NCBI GenBank assembly: GCA_013003555.1
Contig: JABDIV010000090.1
Location: 62,001 to 126,000, forward strand
Length of the DNA: 64,000 bases
From: Flavobacteriaceae bacterium
GTDB taxonomy: Bacteria > Bacteroidota > Bacteroidia > Flavobacteriales > Flavobacteriaceae
Direction: 5' to 3'
Shown here piece after piece: positions 41,513 through 50,482 of this stretch. Both the position numbers and the translations under genes were made by a program. How positions within the stretch are numbered: position 1 is the stretch's first letter; each line of letters opens with the position of its first letter. The notes below the pieces were generated by a model. The model saw only the letters and a program-made list of their open reading frames with translations, made no database searches and was not told the DNA's origin.

Positions 41513-43222
41513 TTAATTATTCGATTTTATATTAATTCCTGATGAATCGATCTTAACCTGTACGTCTTCATCCTTTATTTCAAGGCTTTTGTCATCTAAT
41601 TTGAATTTGGAATCGTCGTCTTTGATATCCACCTTGAACCGCTCGTCATCATCAGGACAATCCGTGCAAATCACGTCGTCATTGATAACTTTGAGATAGT
41701 GTTCTTCAAATCCATTGTCAAGGATATCTCTGTAATATGATGTATTTCGGTGGAATGAATAGGTGTTGCCATCAGCATACAGCATGGTTCCTTCCGGCAG
41801 ATATACCATTACTTCAACCTCCTGATCTCTGAATTTATTTTCTGAATCAGTGGTAAAGTATCCATCCAGTTGCAACTCGTTACCAACAAGCGCATAATTA
41901 TATTGGATATCTCCGGCCCGCTCCTTCGCATTTTGGTAGCTCGAGCCACGGGCATTTTTCTCGATGTTCACATATCCGATCGAATCTTTTGTAGATCGGA
42001 ATATGAGCCGCACATTAGAGGAATAAATAATGGTTCGATCGCTTTCATCTTGAATAATATCGAAATCATAATCCCGGTAAAGGCCTCGAGAATACTCGTC
42101 ATTACCCACCATTTTGACCATGAGGGTATCATTGGCCGCGACATTTAATGTGGTTTTATCGGTTACACTGGCCTCTCTTGAGAATTCCTGAACTTCCCGA
42201 GCGGCAAAAACGGCCAGGGTAATGATTGATGCCAGCCAGATACCAAGTAAGGCGATGTTTACACCTTTATTCAGTGGCTTTATATTGTTGATCAAAATCT
42301 TCAATCCCAGAATAAAGATGTAGAAGAATGGGATGCCTACGGCAAACAAGACCAACAGCGAAATCAACCAAATGGGGAGGGTAGACGAATAAAAAATATC
42401 CGCAAAATCGACTCCCGGGAAATGGAAAATATCGGCTACACCGGCTGTGAGCAGCCCAATGATCAATGCAATAAGAGTTGTAGCACCGCAAATAATCAGG
42501 ATTATACCAATAAATTTAGCAATGACTTTAAAGAAAAACAGTATTACGTTCCCAAGGGCTTCAAAAAATGAACGCGATGTTGATTTGACCCTTTCACCGC
42601 TAGGCAGGCGACCAGCCACATCATCAAAACTGTCTTTAACATTACCAAACCCTTCTTTTACCTTTTCTTCTATATTAGTAATGTTAATAGGCTTTCCCGT
42701 CATGGCCAGTTTGTCTGAGGTCGATTCGGCCACAGGCATTAGTATCCATAACAATATATAAAGCAATATTCCGGTTCCCGCACCAAAGAATAAGACGATC
42801 CATGCCAATCGTATCCAAAGGGCATCGATGCCAAAATAATGAGCCAAGCCAGCCGAAACACCGCCTATATATGCGTTGTCTTTATCCCGGAATAGCTTGC
42901 GTCCGCTGCCAGATGATTTTTTGTATTGGGCCTGAGGTTCATCCTCAAAAATTTCCTCATCGACCATATAATCTTCGGGTTGTCCCATAATGGTGATAAC
43001 CTCTTCAACTTCTTTTACCGAAACAACCTGTTTCTCATTTTGCACACGCTCACTAAAGAGTTCAGCTATACGAGCCTCGATATCTGAAATGATCTCATTA
43101 CGGCCCTGAGAATCTGTAAATGAACGTTTTATAGCGTCAAGATAGCGTTGTAACTTTAAGTATGCATCTTCATCAATATGGAAGAATATACCTGCTAGAT
43201 TTATGTTGACTGTTTTATTCAT
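41513..43222 (-). CDS. PspC domain-containing membrane protein
   Basis: This 569-residue protein starts with a cytoplasmic region (FFHIDEDAYLKLQRYLDAIKRSF, then a predicted helical segment with EVEEVITIMGQPEDYMV), followed by a PspC domain (KLFRDKDNAYIGGVSAGLAHYFGIDALWIRLAWI, about residues 108-160), several more membrane helices and a large C-terminal envelope domain with an acidic end (many DD and KDD). PspC proteins sense or counter cell-envelope stress. The gene overlaps the padR stop by 4 bp, so the regulator and this protein are one unit. Confidence 0.9.
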   Translation of the reverse strand: MNKTVNINLAGIFFHIDEDAYLKLQRYLDAIKRSFTDSQGRNEIISDIEARIAELFSERVQNEKQVVSVKEVEEVITIMGQPEDYMVDEEIFEDEPQAQYKKSSGSGRKLFRDKDNAYIGGVSAGLAHYFGIDALWIRLAWIVLFFGAGTGILLYILLWILMPVAESTSDKLAMTGKPINITNIEEKVKEGFGNVKDSFDDVAGRLPSGERVKSTSRSFFEALGNVILFFFKVIAKFIGIILIICGATTLIALIIGLLTAGVADIFHFPGVDFADIFYSSTLPIWLISLLVLFAVGIPFFYIFILGLKILINNIKPLNKGVNIALLGIWLASIITLAVFAAREVQEFSREASVTDKTTLNVAANDTLMVKMVGNDEYSRGLYRDYDFDIIQDESDRTIIYSSNVRLIFRSTKDSIGYVNIEKNARGSSYQNAKERAGDIQYNYALVGNELQLDGYFTTDSENKFRDQEVEVMVYLPEGTMLYADGNTYSFHRNTSYYRDILDNGFEEHYLKVINDDVICTDCPDDDERFKVDIKDDDSKFKLDDKSLEIKDEDVQVKIDSSGINIKSNN

Positions 43223-43560
43223 TTCTTTGTTGTTTTTTGACGGGTTACTAGGTTAACTGCGTTTTGTAGTTCGCTCCAAGTGGTATTCAATTCGTTTAAA
43301 AATAGTTTTCCGGTTTCAGTTAACCCATAATATTTTCGTGGAGGCCCTGATGTGGATTCTTCCCAACGGTAATTGAGTAATCCAGCATTTTTCAAGCGCG
43401 TAAGCAACGGATAAATCGTGCCTTCAACGACCAGCATCTTAGCATCTTTCAATGTGCCTAATATTTCTGCAACATAGGCATCATCATCTTTTAGGACAGA
43501 AAGTATGCAATACTCCAGTACGCCTTTACGCATTTGTGCTTTTGTATTTTCAATTTTCAT
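43219..43560 (-). CDS. PadR family transcriptional regulator
   Basis: This 113-residue winged-helix protein matches PadR: MRKGVLEYCILSVLKDDDAYVAEIL (residues about 11-35), EGTIYPLLTRLKNAGLLNYRWEESTSGPPRKYYGLTETGK and a short C-terminal dimer helix. PadR proteins repress operons and respond to small molecules or stress. It overlaps the PspC gene by 4 bp and probably controls its own unit. Confidence 0.95.
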   Translation of the reverse strand: MKIENTKAQMRKGVLEYCILSVLKDDDAYVAEILGTLKDAKMLVVEGTIYPLLTRLKNAGLLNYRWEESTSGPPRKYYGLTETGKLFLNELNTTWSELQNAVNLVTRQKTTKK

Positions 43561-43679
43561 GTGTTCGAGTTTGTTTTATTTCTAAAGGTCACATGCAATA
43601 TTTAATGTCATATGGATTAGAATTTTGTTTGAAATAACTGTTCGTTTTTTGATTGATATAATTGATTGATGATTGATGA

Positions 43680-44135
43680 TTATCTAATAAACTTTATGGT
43701 TATCGGGTATTTATAGAGTTCTCCTTGATTGGCTTTTGTTGTAGCAATAATTATAAATACAATTTCCAAAATGATTGCCGCTAGTGCCAACATTCCAATT
43801 AGTATGGTGAAAAGGATCACGTTAAAACTATCATTTCTTGAAAGGTGAAAATCAAAGTCATACCCAAACCAAAAATCGGGAAAATCAAAACTATGAAAGA
43901 CACCAAAAAGGAATAAAGGAATAGACAGGCATGAGATTACCACTAAATAAAGAAAAATACTGAGTTGAAAATTCAGGCATGCTTTTCCATGTTCATCTAT
44001 AAACTCTGATTTATCCTTATTCATCGTCCAGAATATTAATGGCATAATAAAATTTCCAAAGGGAAAAATATATTTTGATAAGGCCGACAAATGAATGACG
44101 GAAGCGATATTTTTTTGGTGTGTTGTAAGCGTCAT
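43680..44135 (-). CDS. DUF4870 domain-containing membrane protein
   Basis: The start is MTLTTHQKNIASVIHLSALSKY at 44135; the frame extends to 44165, but the -7 box lies there. The 151-residue product has the DUF4870/Tic20-like layout: IHLSALSKYIFPFGNFIMPLIFWTMNKDKSEFIDEHGKACLNFQLSIFLY split over two helices, plus two further helices. The FIDEHGKACLNFQLS-type motif is diagnostic. Function unknown. Monocistronic. Confidence 0.87.
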   Translation of the reverse strand: MTLTTHQKNIASVIHLSALSKYIFPFGNFIMPLIFWTMNKDKSEFIDEHGKACLNFQLSIFLYLVVISCLSIPLFLFGVFHSFDFPDFWFGYDFDFHLSRNDSFNVILFTILIGMLALAAIILEIVFIIIATTKANQGELYKYPITIKFIR

Positions 44136-44162
44136 TTTTAAAACGTATAATAGTTTCTTATG

Positions 44163-44170
44163 CAAATATA
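44163..44170 (-). promoter_or_regulatory. -7 promoter box of the DUF4870 gene
   Basis: On the minus strand TATATTTG (44170 to 44163) overlaps an upstream in-frame ATG and so sets the translation start at 44135. Confidence 0.65.
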
Positions 44171-44274
44171 TATCTAAAAACAGGTATTATGCAAAACATA
44201 GTAGTATATTTTAACATATATTTAACAATTAGACATTTTAAAATTTTGGCTACTTTTATAAAAAATGCCATCGT

Positions 44275-44730
44275 ATGAAACTCACCGCCAGGCAGGTCAA
44301 CCGATTTAATATGTTCAAGCTTCCCGCGGCTTATTTAACCGGAGTGCGCGCCAAGTCTCTCAATGATTCCCAATGTACCGTTACTGTTAAACATCGTTGG
44401 ATTAATCAAAATCCGTTTCGCAGCATGTTCTGGGCTGTTCAGGGCATGGCCGCCGAATTGACTACGGGGGCATTAGTCATGGGAAAAATAGTCGAATCGG
44501 GAAAATCTGTTTCTATGCTGGTAGCCAACAACAAAGCTGAATTCACTAAAAAAGCAACAGGTCGAATCACCTTCGAATGCAGGGAAGGTGAAAAGGTCGA
44601 TATCGCCCTTGCTGAAGCTATTAAAACCGGTGAAGGGCAAACGGTTTGGTTAAACGCCAAGGGCAGAAATAAAGATGGTATAACAGTCTCAACCTTTAGT
44701 TTTGAGTGGAGTTTGAAGGTCAAGAACTAA
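44275..44730 (+). CDS. DUF4442 hotdog-fold protein (thioesterase-like)
   Basis: This 151-residue protein matches DUF4442: KLPAAYLTGVRAKSLNDSQCTVTVKHRWINQNPFRSMFWAVQGMAAELTTGAL read in segments, then VSMLVANNKAEFTKKATGRITFEC. The fold is related to acyl-CoA thioesterases, but a substrate is not known. The nearest -7-like element is TACTTTTA 23 bp upstream. It precedes the TIGR00266-family gene by 59 bp on the same strand. Confidence 0.88.
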   Translation: MKLTARQVNRFNMFKLPAAYLTGVRAKSLNDSQCTVTVKHRWINQNPFRSMFWAVQGMAAELTTGALVMGKIVESGKSVSMLVANNKAEFTKKATGRITFECREGEKVDIALAEAIKTGEGQTVWLNAKGRNKDGITVSTFSFEWSLKVKN

Positions 44731-44789
44731 AAGCTGTAACAAAGACGTCCCGTTATCAACTAATAATCGAATCAATTTAAATCTTAAAT

Positions 44790-45590
44790 ATGACAGCACA
44801 CGAAATAGACTATCGCATTTATGGCGAAGAAATGCAATTCGTAGAAATTGAACTAGATCCGCAGGAAGGGGTGGTAGCCGAATCAGGAAGTTTTATGATG
44901 ATGGACGATGGGATTAAAATGGAAACCATCTTTGGTGATGGGTCCGAAAAAGACCAGGGTTTCCTCGGAAAAATTTTAGGAGCCGGGAAGCGTATTCTTA
45001 CAGGTGAAAGTTTATTTATGACGGCCTTTTATAATGTTCAGAGCGGTAAGCGAAATGTAAGTTTTGCATCACCATATCCGGGAAAAATTGTACCTATAGA
45101 TCTCACCGAGTTCGGGGGAAAGTTTATTTGTCAGAAGGACGCTTTTCTGTGCGCTGCGAAAGGCGTTAGTGTTGGGATTGAATTTAGTAAAAAATTAGGT
45201 CGAGGGCTTTTCGGCGGGGAAGGATTTATCATGCAGAAGCTCGAAGGCGATGGGATGACCTTTGTTCATGCAGGGGGTACCATGGCAAAGCGAGAATTAA
45301 AGCCAGGAGAAGTGTTACGCGTAGATACTGGCTGTATAGTCGGCTTTACAAAAGATGTCGATTACGATATTGAATTTGTTGGCGGGATTAAGAATACGGT
45401 TTTCGGTGGCGAAGGATTGTTCTTCGCAAAATTAACAGGACCGGGTACAGTTTATATTCAATCTCTGCCTTTCAGTCGATTGGCCGGTCGTGTCCTGGCC
45501 AGTGCCCCGCAGCGCGGGGGGCGAGACAAGGGCGAGGGCAGTATTCTCGGCGGAATCGGAGATATACTCGATGGAGATAACCGATTTTAA
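44790..45590 (+). CDS. TIGR00266/AIM24 family protein
   Basis: This 266-residue protein is a glycine-rich double beta-helix-like AIM24 family member: [62 protein letters not shown], a segment with [29 protein letters not shown], and the [29 protein letters not shown] end. The family has no settled function in bacteria. A clear terminator follows. Confidence 0.92.
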   Translation: MTAHEIDYRIYGEEMQFVEIELDPQEGVVAESGSFMMMDDGIKMETIFGDGSEKDQGFLGKILGAGKRILTGESLFMTAFYNVQSGKRNVSFASPYPGKIVPIDLTEFGGKFICQKDAFLCAAKGVSVGIEFSKKLGRGLFGGEGFIMQKLEGDGMTFVHAGGTMAKRELKPGEVLRVDTGCIVGFTKDVDYDIEFVGGIKNTVFGGEGLFFAKLTGPGTVYIQSLPFSRLAGRVLASAPQRGGRDKGEGSILGGIGDILDGDNRF

Positions 45591-45611
45591 ATTTCGTGTC
45601 AAATAAAATTT

Positions 45612-45646
45612 AAAAGCCTGTAAATCAAAATTATAGGCTTTTTTTA
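45612..45646 (+). terminator. Terminator of the AIM24-family gene
   Basis: AAAAGCCTGTAA (45612-45623) pairs with TTATAGGCTTTT (45631-45642) with one mismatch, followed by a T run to 45645. Confidence 0.85.
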
Positions 45647-45780
45647 TGTGTTAAACTTTACTCAAAATACATTTGAAACTCAATTTTTTTTTAATTTTAG
45701 GGTTATTAACTTAAACACCGATTCAGCCTATAAAAAAAATTCTACTCCTATTAATTTGTTCAACTAAAAACTAATTTCTT

Positions 45781-45978
45781 ATGGCGAGAGCAATGTTTGA
45801 GTACACCAAAACTGTACTTCATAAGGTCAGTTTTGATGTCCACTTGTTCTGTAAGGAAGTTGAAAAAGCAATGCAGCGCTTACTGCCTTACGAGATTGAG
45901 GAATTAAGGATTTTTATCCTTGCCTTAATCAGACAAAACCCAGATCTTCAGCAATCATTAATTTATTTGAAATCTTAG
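45781..45978 (+). CDS. Small conserved protein of unknown function (65 aa)
   Basis: A 65-residue soluble protein (MARAMFEYTKTVLHKVSFD start, then FCKEVEKAMQRLLPYEIEEL and a short C-terminal helix). It looks like a small helical protein of the kind widespread in flavobacteria. It stands alone, with a 190-bp AT-rich upstream gap (including the terminator of the previous gene) and a strong terminator 2 bp after the stop, which supports it being a real, expressed gene. No function is assigned. Confidence 0.75.
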   Translation: MARAMFEYTKTVLHKVSFDVHLFCKEVEKAMQRLLPYEIEELRIFILALIRQNPDLQQSLIYLKS

Positions 45979-45980
45979 AT

Positions 45981-46006
45981 AAAAGCGGCTCAGGCCGCTT
46001 TTTTAT
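45981..46006. terminator. Bidirectional terminator between the 65-aa gene and oxyR
   Basis: AAAAGCGGC (45981-45989) pairs with GCCGCTTTT (45994-46002) around TCAG, with T tracts on both strands. It serves both convergent genes and overlaps the oxyR stop region. Confidence 0.9.
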
Positions 46007-46941
46007 TTAGGTAGCGGACTTATAATATCAACATTCTGAAAGGCTATTGCGCCTCGAATGACGCCGGAGATTACTTGTTTTAGTGCTTCAATGATCTGCA
46101 TTTTGAGTTCACTTTTATGATAGATTAAACTCACTTCTCTTGCCGGGGTTGGCTCATTAAAATAATGTAGTTTCGATTTTTCACCATCAACCATATCCAA
46201 GGTGTGCAGATAAGGCAGCATGGTCATCCCCAATCCTTCATTTGAAAGTTTAACAAGCATTTCGATACTACCGCTTTCCAACTGAAATGAATCATCCTCA
46301 TGATTTTTAAATGCCTTGCACAGATTTATAACCCCGTCACGAAAACAATGGCCATCTTCCAGAAGCAACATATCATTGATGTCGAGATCGGAAATGTCGA
46401 TTTTCTTACTTGAATGTAACCGATGTGATGGCGGTATATAAGCCACGAAAGGTTCGTAGTATAAGGGTCGCTCAACGATGGTGCTGTTCTCGAGTGGTGT
46501 GGCGGCAATCGCTGCATCAAGATGACCATCAGTGATCCGTTCAACGATCTCCTCGGTTGTTAATTCTTCAATTTTTAGTTTTACCTTAGGATAACGTTTT
46601 ATAAAGTTCTTGAGAAACATGGGTAGTAAAGTCGGCATGATGGTCGGTATGATCCCCAACCTGAATTCACCACCGATAAATCCCTTTTGCTGATCGACAA
46701 TATCCTGTATCCTATCAGCCTCATTAACTATATTCTTGGCCTGTTGCACAATTTTTTTGCCGATTTCAGTCAATTCAATGGGTTTCTTGCTTCGGTCAAA
46801 AATCTGTATGTCTAGCTGATCTTCCAGTTTCTGAATTTGCATGCTCAGAGTTGGCTGGGTGACAAAACATTTTTCAGCAGCCTTTGTAAAATTTTGATGT
46901 TCGGCAACCGCAAGAACATAATAAAGTTGGGTGATGGTCAT
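46003..46941 (-). CDS. oxyR: Hydrogen peroxide sensor OxyR (LysR family)
   Basis: This 312-residue regulator has an N-terminal winged helix (MTITQLYYVLAVAEHQNFTKAAEKCFVTQPTLSMQIQKLE in segments) and a C-terminal sensor domain with the redox pair in EDGHCFRDGVINLCKAF. The cysteines are residues 199 and 208, the same numbers and spacing as in E. coli OxyR, so peroxide sensing by disulfide formation is expected. It is divergent from dps, a standard OxyR target, across 102 bp. Confidence 0.95.
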   Translation of the reverse strand: MTITQLYYVLAVAEHQNFTKAAEKCFVTQPTLSMQIQKLEDQLDIQIFDRSKKPIELTEIGKKIVQQAKNIVNEADRIQDIVDQQKGFIGGEFRLGIIPTIMPTLLPMFLKNFIKRYPKVKLKIEELTTEEIVERITDGHLDAAIAATPLENSTIVERPLYYEPFVAYIPPSHRLHSSKKIDISDLDINDMLLLEDGHCFRDGVINLCKAFKNHEDDSFQLESGSIEMLVKLSNEGLGMTMLPYLHTLDMVDGEKSKLHYFNEPTPAREVSLIYHKSELKMQIIEALKQVISGVIRGAIAFQNVDIISPLPK

Positions 46942-46974
46942 ATAAAATTGAATTAGGCTATAAAAGTATAAAAA

Positions 46975-47012
46975 CTATCAATAAAATTTATCAAAAAGTC
47001 ACCTTATGATAG
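46975..47012. promoter_or_regulatory. Candidate OxyR operator between oxyR and dps
   Basis: CTATCA (46975-46980) and TATCA (46989-46993) face TGATAG (47007-47012), giving an inverted pair TATCA-N13-TGATA. This agrees with LysR-type dyads. Exact OxyR contacts in this class are not known to me. Confidence 0.4.
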
Positions 47013-47014
47013 AT

Positions 47015-47022
47015 TAAATTTG
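47015..47022 (+). promoter_or_regulatory. -7 promoter box of dps
   Basis: TAAATTTG fits TAnnTTTG, 21 bp before the ATG at 47044. There is no TTG at -33, consistent with an activator-dependent promoter. Confidence 0.65.
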
Positions 47023-47043
47023 TAGCAAATAAAATTAATATAT

Positions 47044-47529
47044 ATGCTTCAGACATTAAATAGTATAGGATTAGAAGTTAAACAGGCTGGAAAACTGGCT
47101 GAGGATTTAAATATATTACTCGCTAATTTCCAGGTATATTACCAGAATCTTCGCGGTATTCATTGGAATATCAAAGGGAAGCGCTTTTTCGATTTGCATG
47201 CCAAATTTGAGGAGTTGTATACAGATGCTAACATCAAGGTAGATGAAATAGCTGAAAGAATATTAACCCTCGGAGCAACTCCCATGCATACATTTGAAGA
47301 TTATTCGACCATGGCTCAAGTCCCGGTCGGAAAAAATATCAGTATGGATGAAGAGGCCGTTCGACTAATCGTTGATTCATTAACCGAACTTTTAAAAATA
47401 GAACGAATTATTTTGAATAGGTCAGATGAAGCCCAGGATGAAGGAACCAATTCGATGATGAGTGATCTCATTACAGAACAGGAAAAAACAGTTTGGATGA
47501 TGAAAGCCTGGTTGAATGAAACAGTTTAA
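47044..47529 (+). CDS. dps: DNA-protecting ferritin-like protein Dps
   Basis: This 161-residue four-helix protein forms dodecamers that oxidise and store iron, using up peroxide. The inter-subunit ferroxidase ligands are seen at His40 (RGIHWNIKG), His52 (FFDLHAKFEELY), Asp67 and Glu71 (KVDEIAERI). Length is typical. It is divergent from oxyR and ends at a strong terminator. Confidence 0.95.
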   Translation: MLQTLNSIGLEVKQAGKLAEDLNILLANFQVYYQNLRGIHWNIKGKRFFDLHAKFEELYTDANIKVDEIAERILTLGATPMHTFEDYSTMAQVPVGKNISMDEEAVRLIVDSLTELLKIERIILNRSDEAQDEGTNSMMSDLITEQEKTVWMMKAWLNETV

Positions 47530-47544
47530 ATTGATTGAAAGAAA

Positions 47545-47574
47545 AAAAATCCCGCTACTCAGCGGGATTTTTTG
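47545..47574. terminator. Bidirectional terminator between dps and the DUF2141 gene
   Basis: AAAATCCCGCT (47546-47556) pairs with AGCGGGATTTT (47561-47571) around ACTC, with A and T runs on the two sides. Confidence 0.9.
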
Positions 47575-47979
47575 TTAGAACCTAATTTTGATTTCCTTGT
47601 TTTCTTTTTTTAGTTCAAACTTGGCTTCGGAGAATTGAGGCGGACCAAAACTCATCGAATTATTTGAGGCCCCATAGGCTTCTTTAGGCATGCCACTGAG
47701 TTCATAATCCATACGGTTGTTTTCGTTTTCATCATGTAAAACCATAATTGCATAGATGCCTGGCTCGACATCTTCAAACGTTACAGTAACGACCTTGCCA
47801 TCGATGGCAGCTTCGATATTTTTAATTCCGGGACCCTTCATAAAGGTTTCTTCGGTATGAAGCGAGAAAAGGACTTTTCCGTTCTCATTTAATACATTTT
47901 CTACAGTTACAGTAAGTGTTTGTGCGGGTAGTAAGAAGGTGGATACTAATACCGCGATAATAAAGGATAGTGTTTTCAT
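47575..47979 (-). CDS. DUF2141 domain-containing secreted protein
   Basis: This 134-residue protein has a signal peptide (LSFIIAVLVSTFLLPAQ) and the DUF2141 domain: LTVTVENVLNENGKVLFSLHT, a segment with VTVTFEDVEPGIYAIMVLHDENENNRMDYELSGMPKEAYGASNN, ending in the FELKKENKEIKIRF strand. Function unknown. Monocistronic, facing dps. Confidence 0.92.
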   Translation of the reverse strand: MKTLSFIIAVLVSTFLLPAQTLTVTVENVLNENGKVLFSLHTEETFMKGPGIKNIEAAIDGKVVTVTFEDVEPGIYAIMVLHDENENNRMDYELSGMPKEAYGASNNSMSFGPPQFSEAKFELKKENKEIKIRF

Positions 47980-48075
47980 AAGGTTTGTTTTTTGATTTAC
48001 AATTTAAAGATCAGGAGTGCAGTCCTATTTTTGTAAGAAGCTTTACCGAACTGTTGAAAACAGATGATGAAACGA

Positions 48076-49410
48076 TTAAAGCAGTCCCCTTGCCTTTATC
48101 TCAAGATAGGTATTTATTGTATCTAGGGTGAGATCTTCAGGAGTAGTAAGTATTGAAAAAATACCATATTTCTTCAATTCATTAACGATTAAACGCTTTT
48201 CAAATGCGAATTTCTCGGCAATGACCTTGTCATAAACCTGTTGAATGGTTTCTGCCCGCTGATCAATGAGGGTATTCAATTCGGTATTCTTAAAGAATAT
48301 TACCACCAGGAGATGGTTCTTGGCTATGCCCTTCAGATACGGCAGTTGTCGTTTAAGGCCGTCCATGGTTTCGAAGTTGGTATATAGTAAAATGAGGCTC
48401 CTGTTGGTGATCTGACGCTTTATATCAGCGTACAATCTGCTGTAATCACTTTCAAAAAAATCGGTATTTATATTGTAAAGCGTTTCCATGATGAGATTCA
48501 TCTGGGATGTTCGTCGTTCGGCTGCCACAATATTTTCAACCCGTTTTGAAAATGAAAAAATCCCGGCCTTATCATGTTTTTTAAGAACCACATTCGAAAT
48601 TACCAAGGCAGCGTTAATCGCATAATCCAATAAGGTTAATCCGTCGAATGGCATTTTCATAACCCGGCCCTTATCGATAACGGAATAAACCGGTTGAGAT
48701 TTTTCATCCTGAAACTGGTTAACCATCAATTGCCGTTTTTTGGCCGTCGCCTTCCAGTTGATGGTCCGAAGATCATCACCGAGTACATAGTCTTTTATTT
48801 GCTCAAATTCCATGGTATGACCAATTCGCCTGATTTTTTTAATACCGTATTGGTATAAATTATTACTTATGGCCAGTAGATCGTACTTTCTCAATTGTAT
48901 GAAACTAGGGTAGGTGGGTACCATCGCATGATCATCAATCTTGAAACGTCTCGAGATCAGGCCTAAAGCTGAAGACACATAAATATTTAAACTTCCGAAG
49001 TGGTATTCACCGCGGGTTACGGGGCGCAACTCATATTCAAGTTGACTGATACTCGTCGGTTGTAGTTTTCGTCGAATTTCGAAATCTCTTACCTGAAACT
49101 GCTCCGGGATTTCATCAATAATCCGAACAAAAACCGGAAAGGTATAAAAGTTTTCAAGGTTCAGTTGAACCGCATTCTGATCGCCGTTCGAAAATTTCTC
49201 CGGCAGTTGACGGCTCGCCTTTAAACCGCGTTTGGTAGTAAAAAGAATAAGCGCATCTAGCATTGTGAAGGTAAATACAACCAGCAACAGCAGTTTTACG
49301 ATATTAAAAAGCCTAGGGAAAACAAAACTCATCACAAACAGAATAATCACTACCAGGCAAGCATAAAAAAATCGATTTCTGATATAAAGCGGACCCAGAC
49401 GTTTAAACAT
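48076..49410 (-). CDS. DUF58 domain-containing protein
   Basis: This 444-residue protein has two N-terminal membrane helices (residues about 11-55), a beta-sandwich part and the DUF58 core (EFEQIKDYVLGDDLRTINWKATAKKRQLMVNQFQDEKSQPVYSVIDKGR in segments), related to von Willebrand factor A domains. It is the partner of MoxR ATPases in Bacteroides aerotolerance-like operons. It starts at the last base of the moxR stop. Confidence 0.93.
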   Translation of the reverse strand: MFKRLGPLYIRNRFFYACLVVIILFVMSFVFPRLFNIVKLLLLVVFTFTMLDALILFTTKRGLKASRQLPEKFSNGDQNAVQLNLENFYTFPVFVRIIDEIPEQFQVRDFEIRRKLQPTSISQLEYELRPVTRGEYHFGSLNIYVSSALGLISRRFKIDDHAMVPTYPSFIQLRKYDLLAISNNLYQYGIKKIRRIGHTMEFEQIKDYVLGDDLRTINWKATAKKRQLMVNQFQDEKSQPVYSVIDKGRVMKMPFDGLTLLDYAINAALVISNVVLKKHDKAGIFSFSKRVENIVAAERRTSQMNLIMETLYNINTDFFESDYSRLYADIKRQITNRSLILLYTNFETMDGLKRQLPYLKGIAKNHLLVVIFFKNTELNTLIDQRAETIQQVYDKVIAEKFAFEKRLIVNELKKYGIFSILTTPEDLTLDTINTYLEIKARGLL

Positions 49411-50480
49411 TACCTTGGAATTTCTACAGCTTCGATGATCTGGTTGATGATCTGTTTTGTGGTAACGCCTTCCATCTCCCGTTCGGGAGTTACAATTACA
49501 CGATGTTGAAGGACCGGAATCGCGGCCTTTTTAATGTCTTCAGGGGTAACGAAATCCCGGCCTTCCATGGCAGCAAATGCCTTGCTGGCCTTTAATATGG
49601 CGATTGATGCACGTGGTGATGCACCCAAATACAAGAATGGATTTTTCCTGGTACTCACGATGATGTCGGCAATGTATTTAACGAGGTGTGACTCAATCCG
49701 GATTTCATTTACAAGATTCTGAAATGACACGATCTGATCATGATTTAAGTGGGAGGTAATCTGATTCGTTTTCTCTTGGCCCTTTAAGGCTTGTTCGCGG
49801 TTAATGATTTCAACCTCCTCTTCAACATTCGGATAATCGATATCAATTTTGAATAAGAAGCGGTCCAATTGCGCCTCTGGAAGGCGATAAGTCCCTTCTT
49901 GCTCGATCGGATTTTGAGTCGCCAGCACGATGAAAGGAAGCTCCATATTATATTTCTTTCCATCAATGGTAATCTGACGTTCTTCCATAACCTCAAACAA
50001 AGCTGCCTGGGTTTTAGCTGGAGCCCTGTTAATCTCATCGATTAAAATCATATTTGAGAAAATAGGGCCTTCTTTAAACTCGAACTCATTGGTTTTCAAA
50101 TTAAAAACAGAAGTCCCCAGAATATCGCTGGGCATCAGGTCGGGTGTAAATTGAATCCGGCTAAAACCGATGTCAAGCGATTTGGCTAGCAATTTAGCCG
50201 AAATGGTTTTAGCAACCCCCGGAACACCTTCAATAAGGGCATGACCATTAGCCAGGATAGAAGCTACAAGCATATCGATCATGCTACGCTGGCCCACAAT
50301 CACCTTGCTGATCTCACTTTTTATCAAATCAATGCCTTGCTGAAGTGGCAATAAATCGATTCGATTCTCGAAATGAATGTTCTTATTGATATCGGAGGTT
50401 ATCTCCTCATTCGGAACATTTTCTTCCTGCTTATCCATTGATTTCTTGTCCTTGTTATTTGTGTCTTCTTGATGTTCCAT
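49410..50480 (-). CDS. MoxR family AAA+ ATPase
   Basis: This 356-residue ATPase has an acidic N-terminal extension (residues 1-45), then Walker A in GVPGVAKTISAKLLAKSLD, Walker B in MILIDEINRAPAKTQAALFEVMEERQI, sensor LATQNPIEQEGTYRLPEAQLDRF and the C-terminal lid GASPRASIAILKASKAFA. MoxR ATPases act as chaperones with VWA/DUF58 proteins. The gene lies 2 bp from the DUF4350 stop. Confidence 0.95.
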   Translation of the reverse strand: MEHQEDTNNKDKKSMDKQEENVPNEEITSDINKNIHFENRIDLLPLQQGIDLIKSEISKVIVGQRSMIDMLVASILANGHALIEGVPGVAKTISAKLLAKSLDIGFSRIQFTPDLMPSDILGTSVFNLKTNEFEFKEGPIFSNMILIDEINRAPAKTQAALFEVMEERQITIDGKKYNMELPFIVLATQNPIEQEGTYRLPEAQLDRFLFKIDIDYPNVEEEVEIINREQALKGQEKTNQITSHLNHDQIVSFQNLVNEIRIESHLVKYIADIIVSTRKNPFLYLGASPRASIAILKASKAFAAMEGRDFVTPEDIKKAAIPVLQHRVIVTPEREMEGVTTKQIINQIIEAVEIPR

Positions 50481-50482
50481 AG

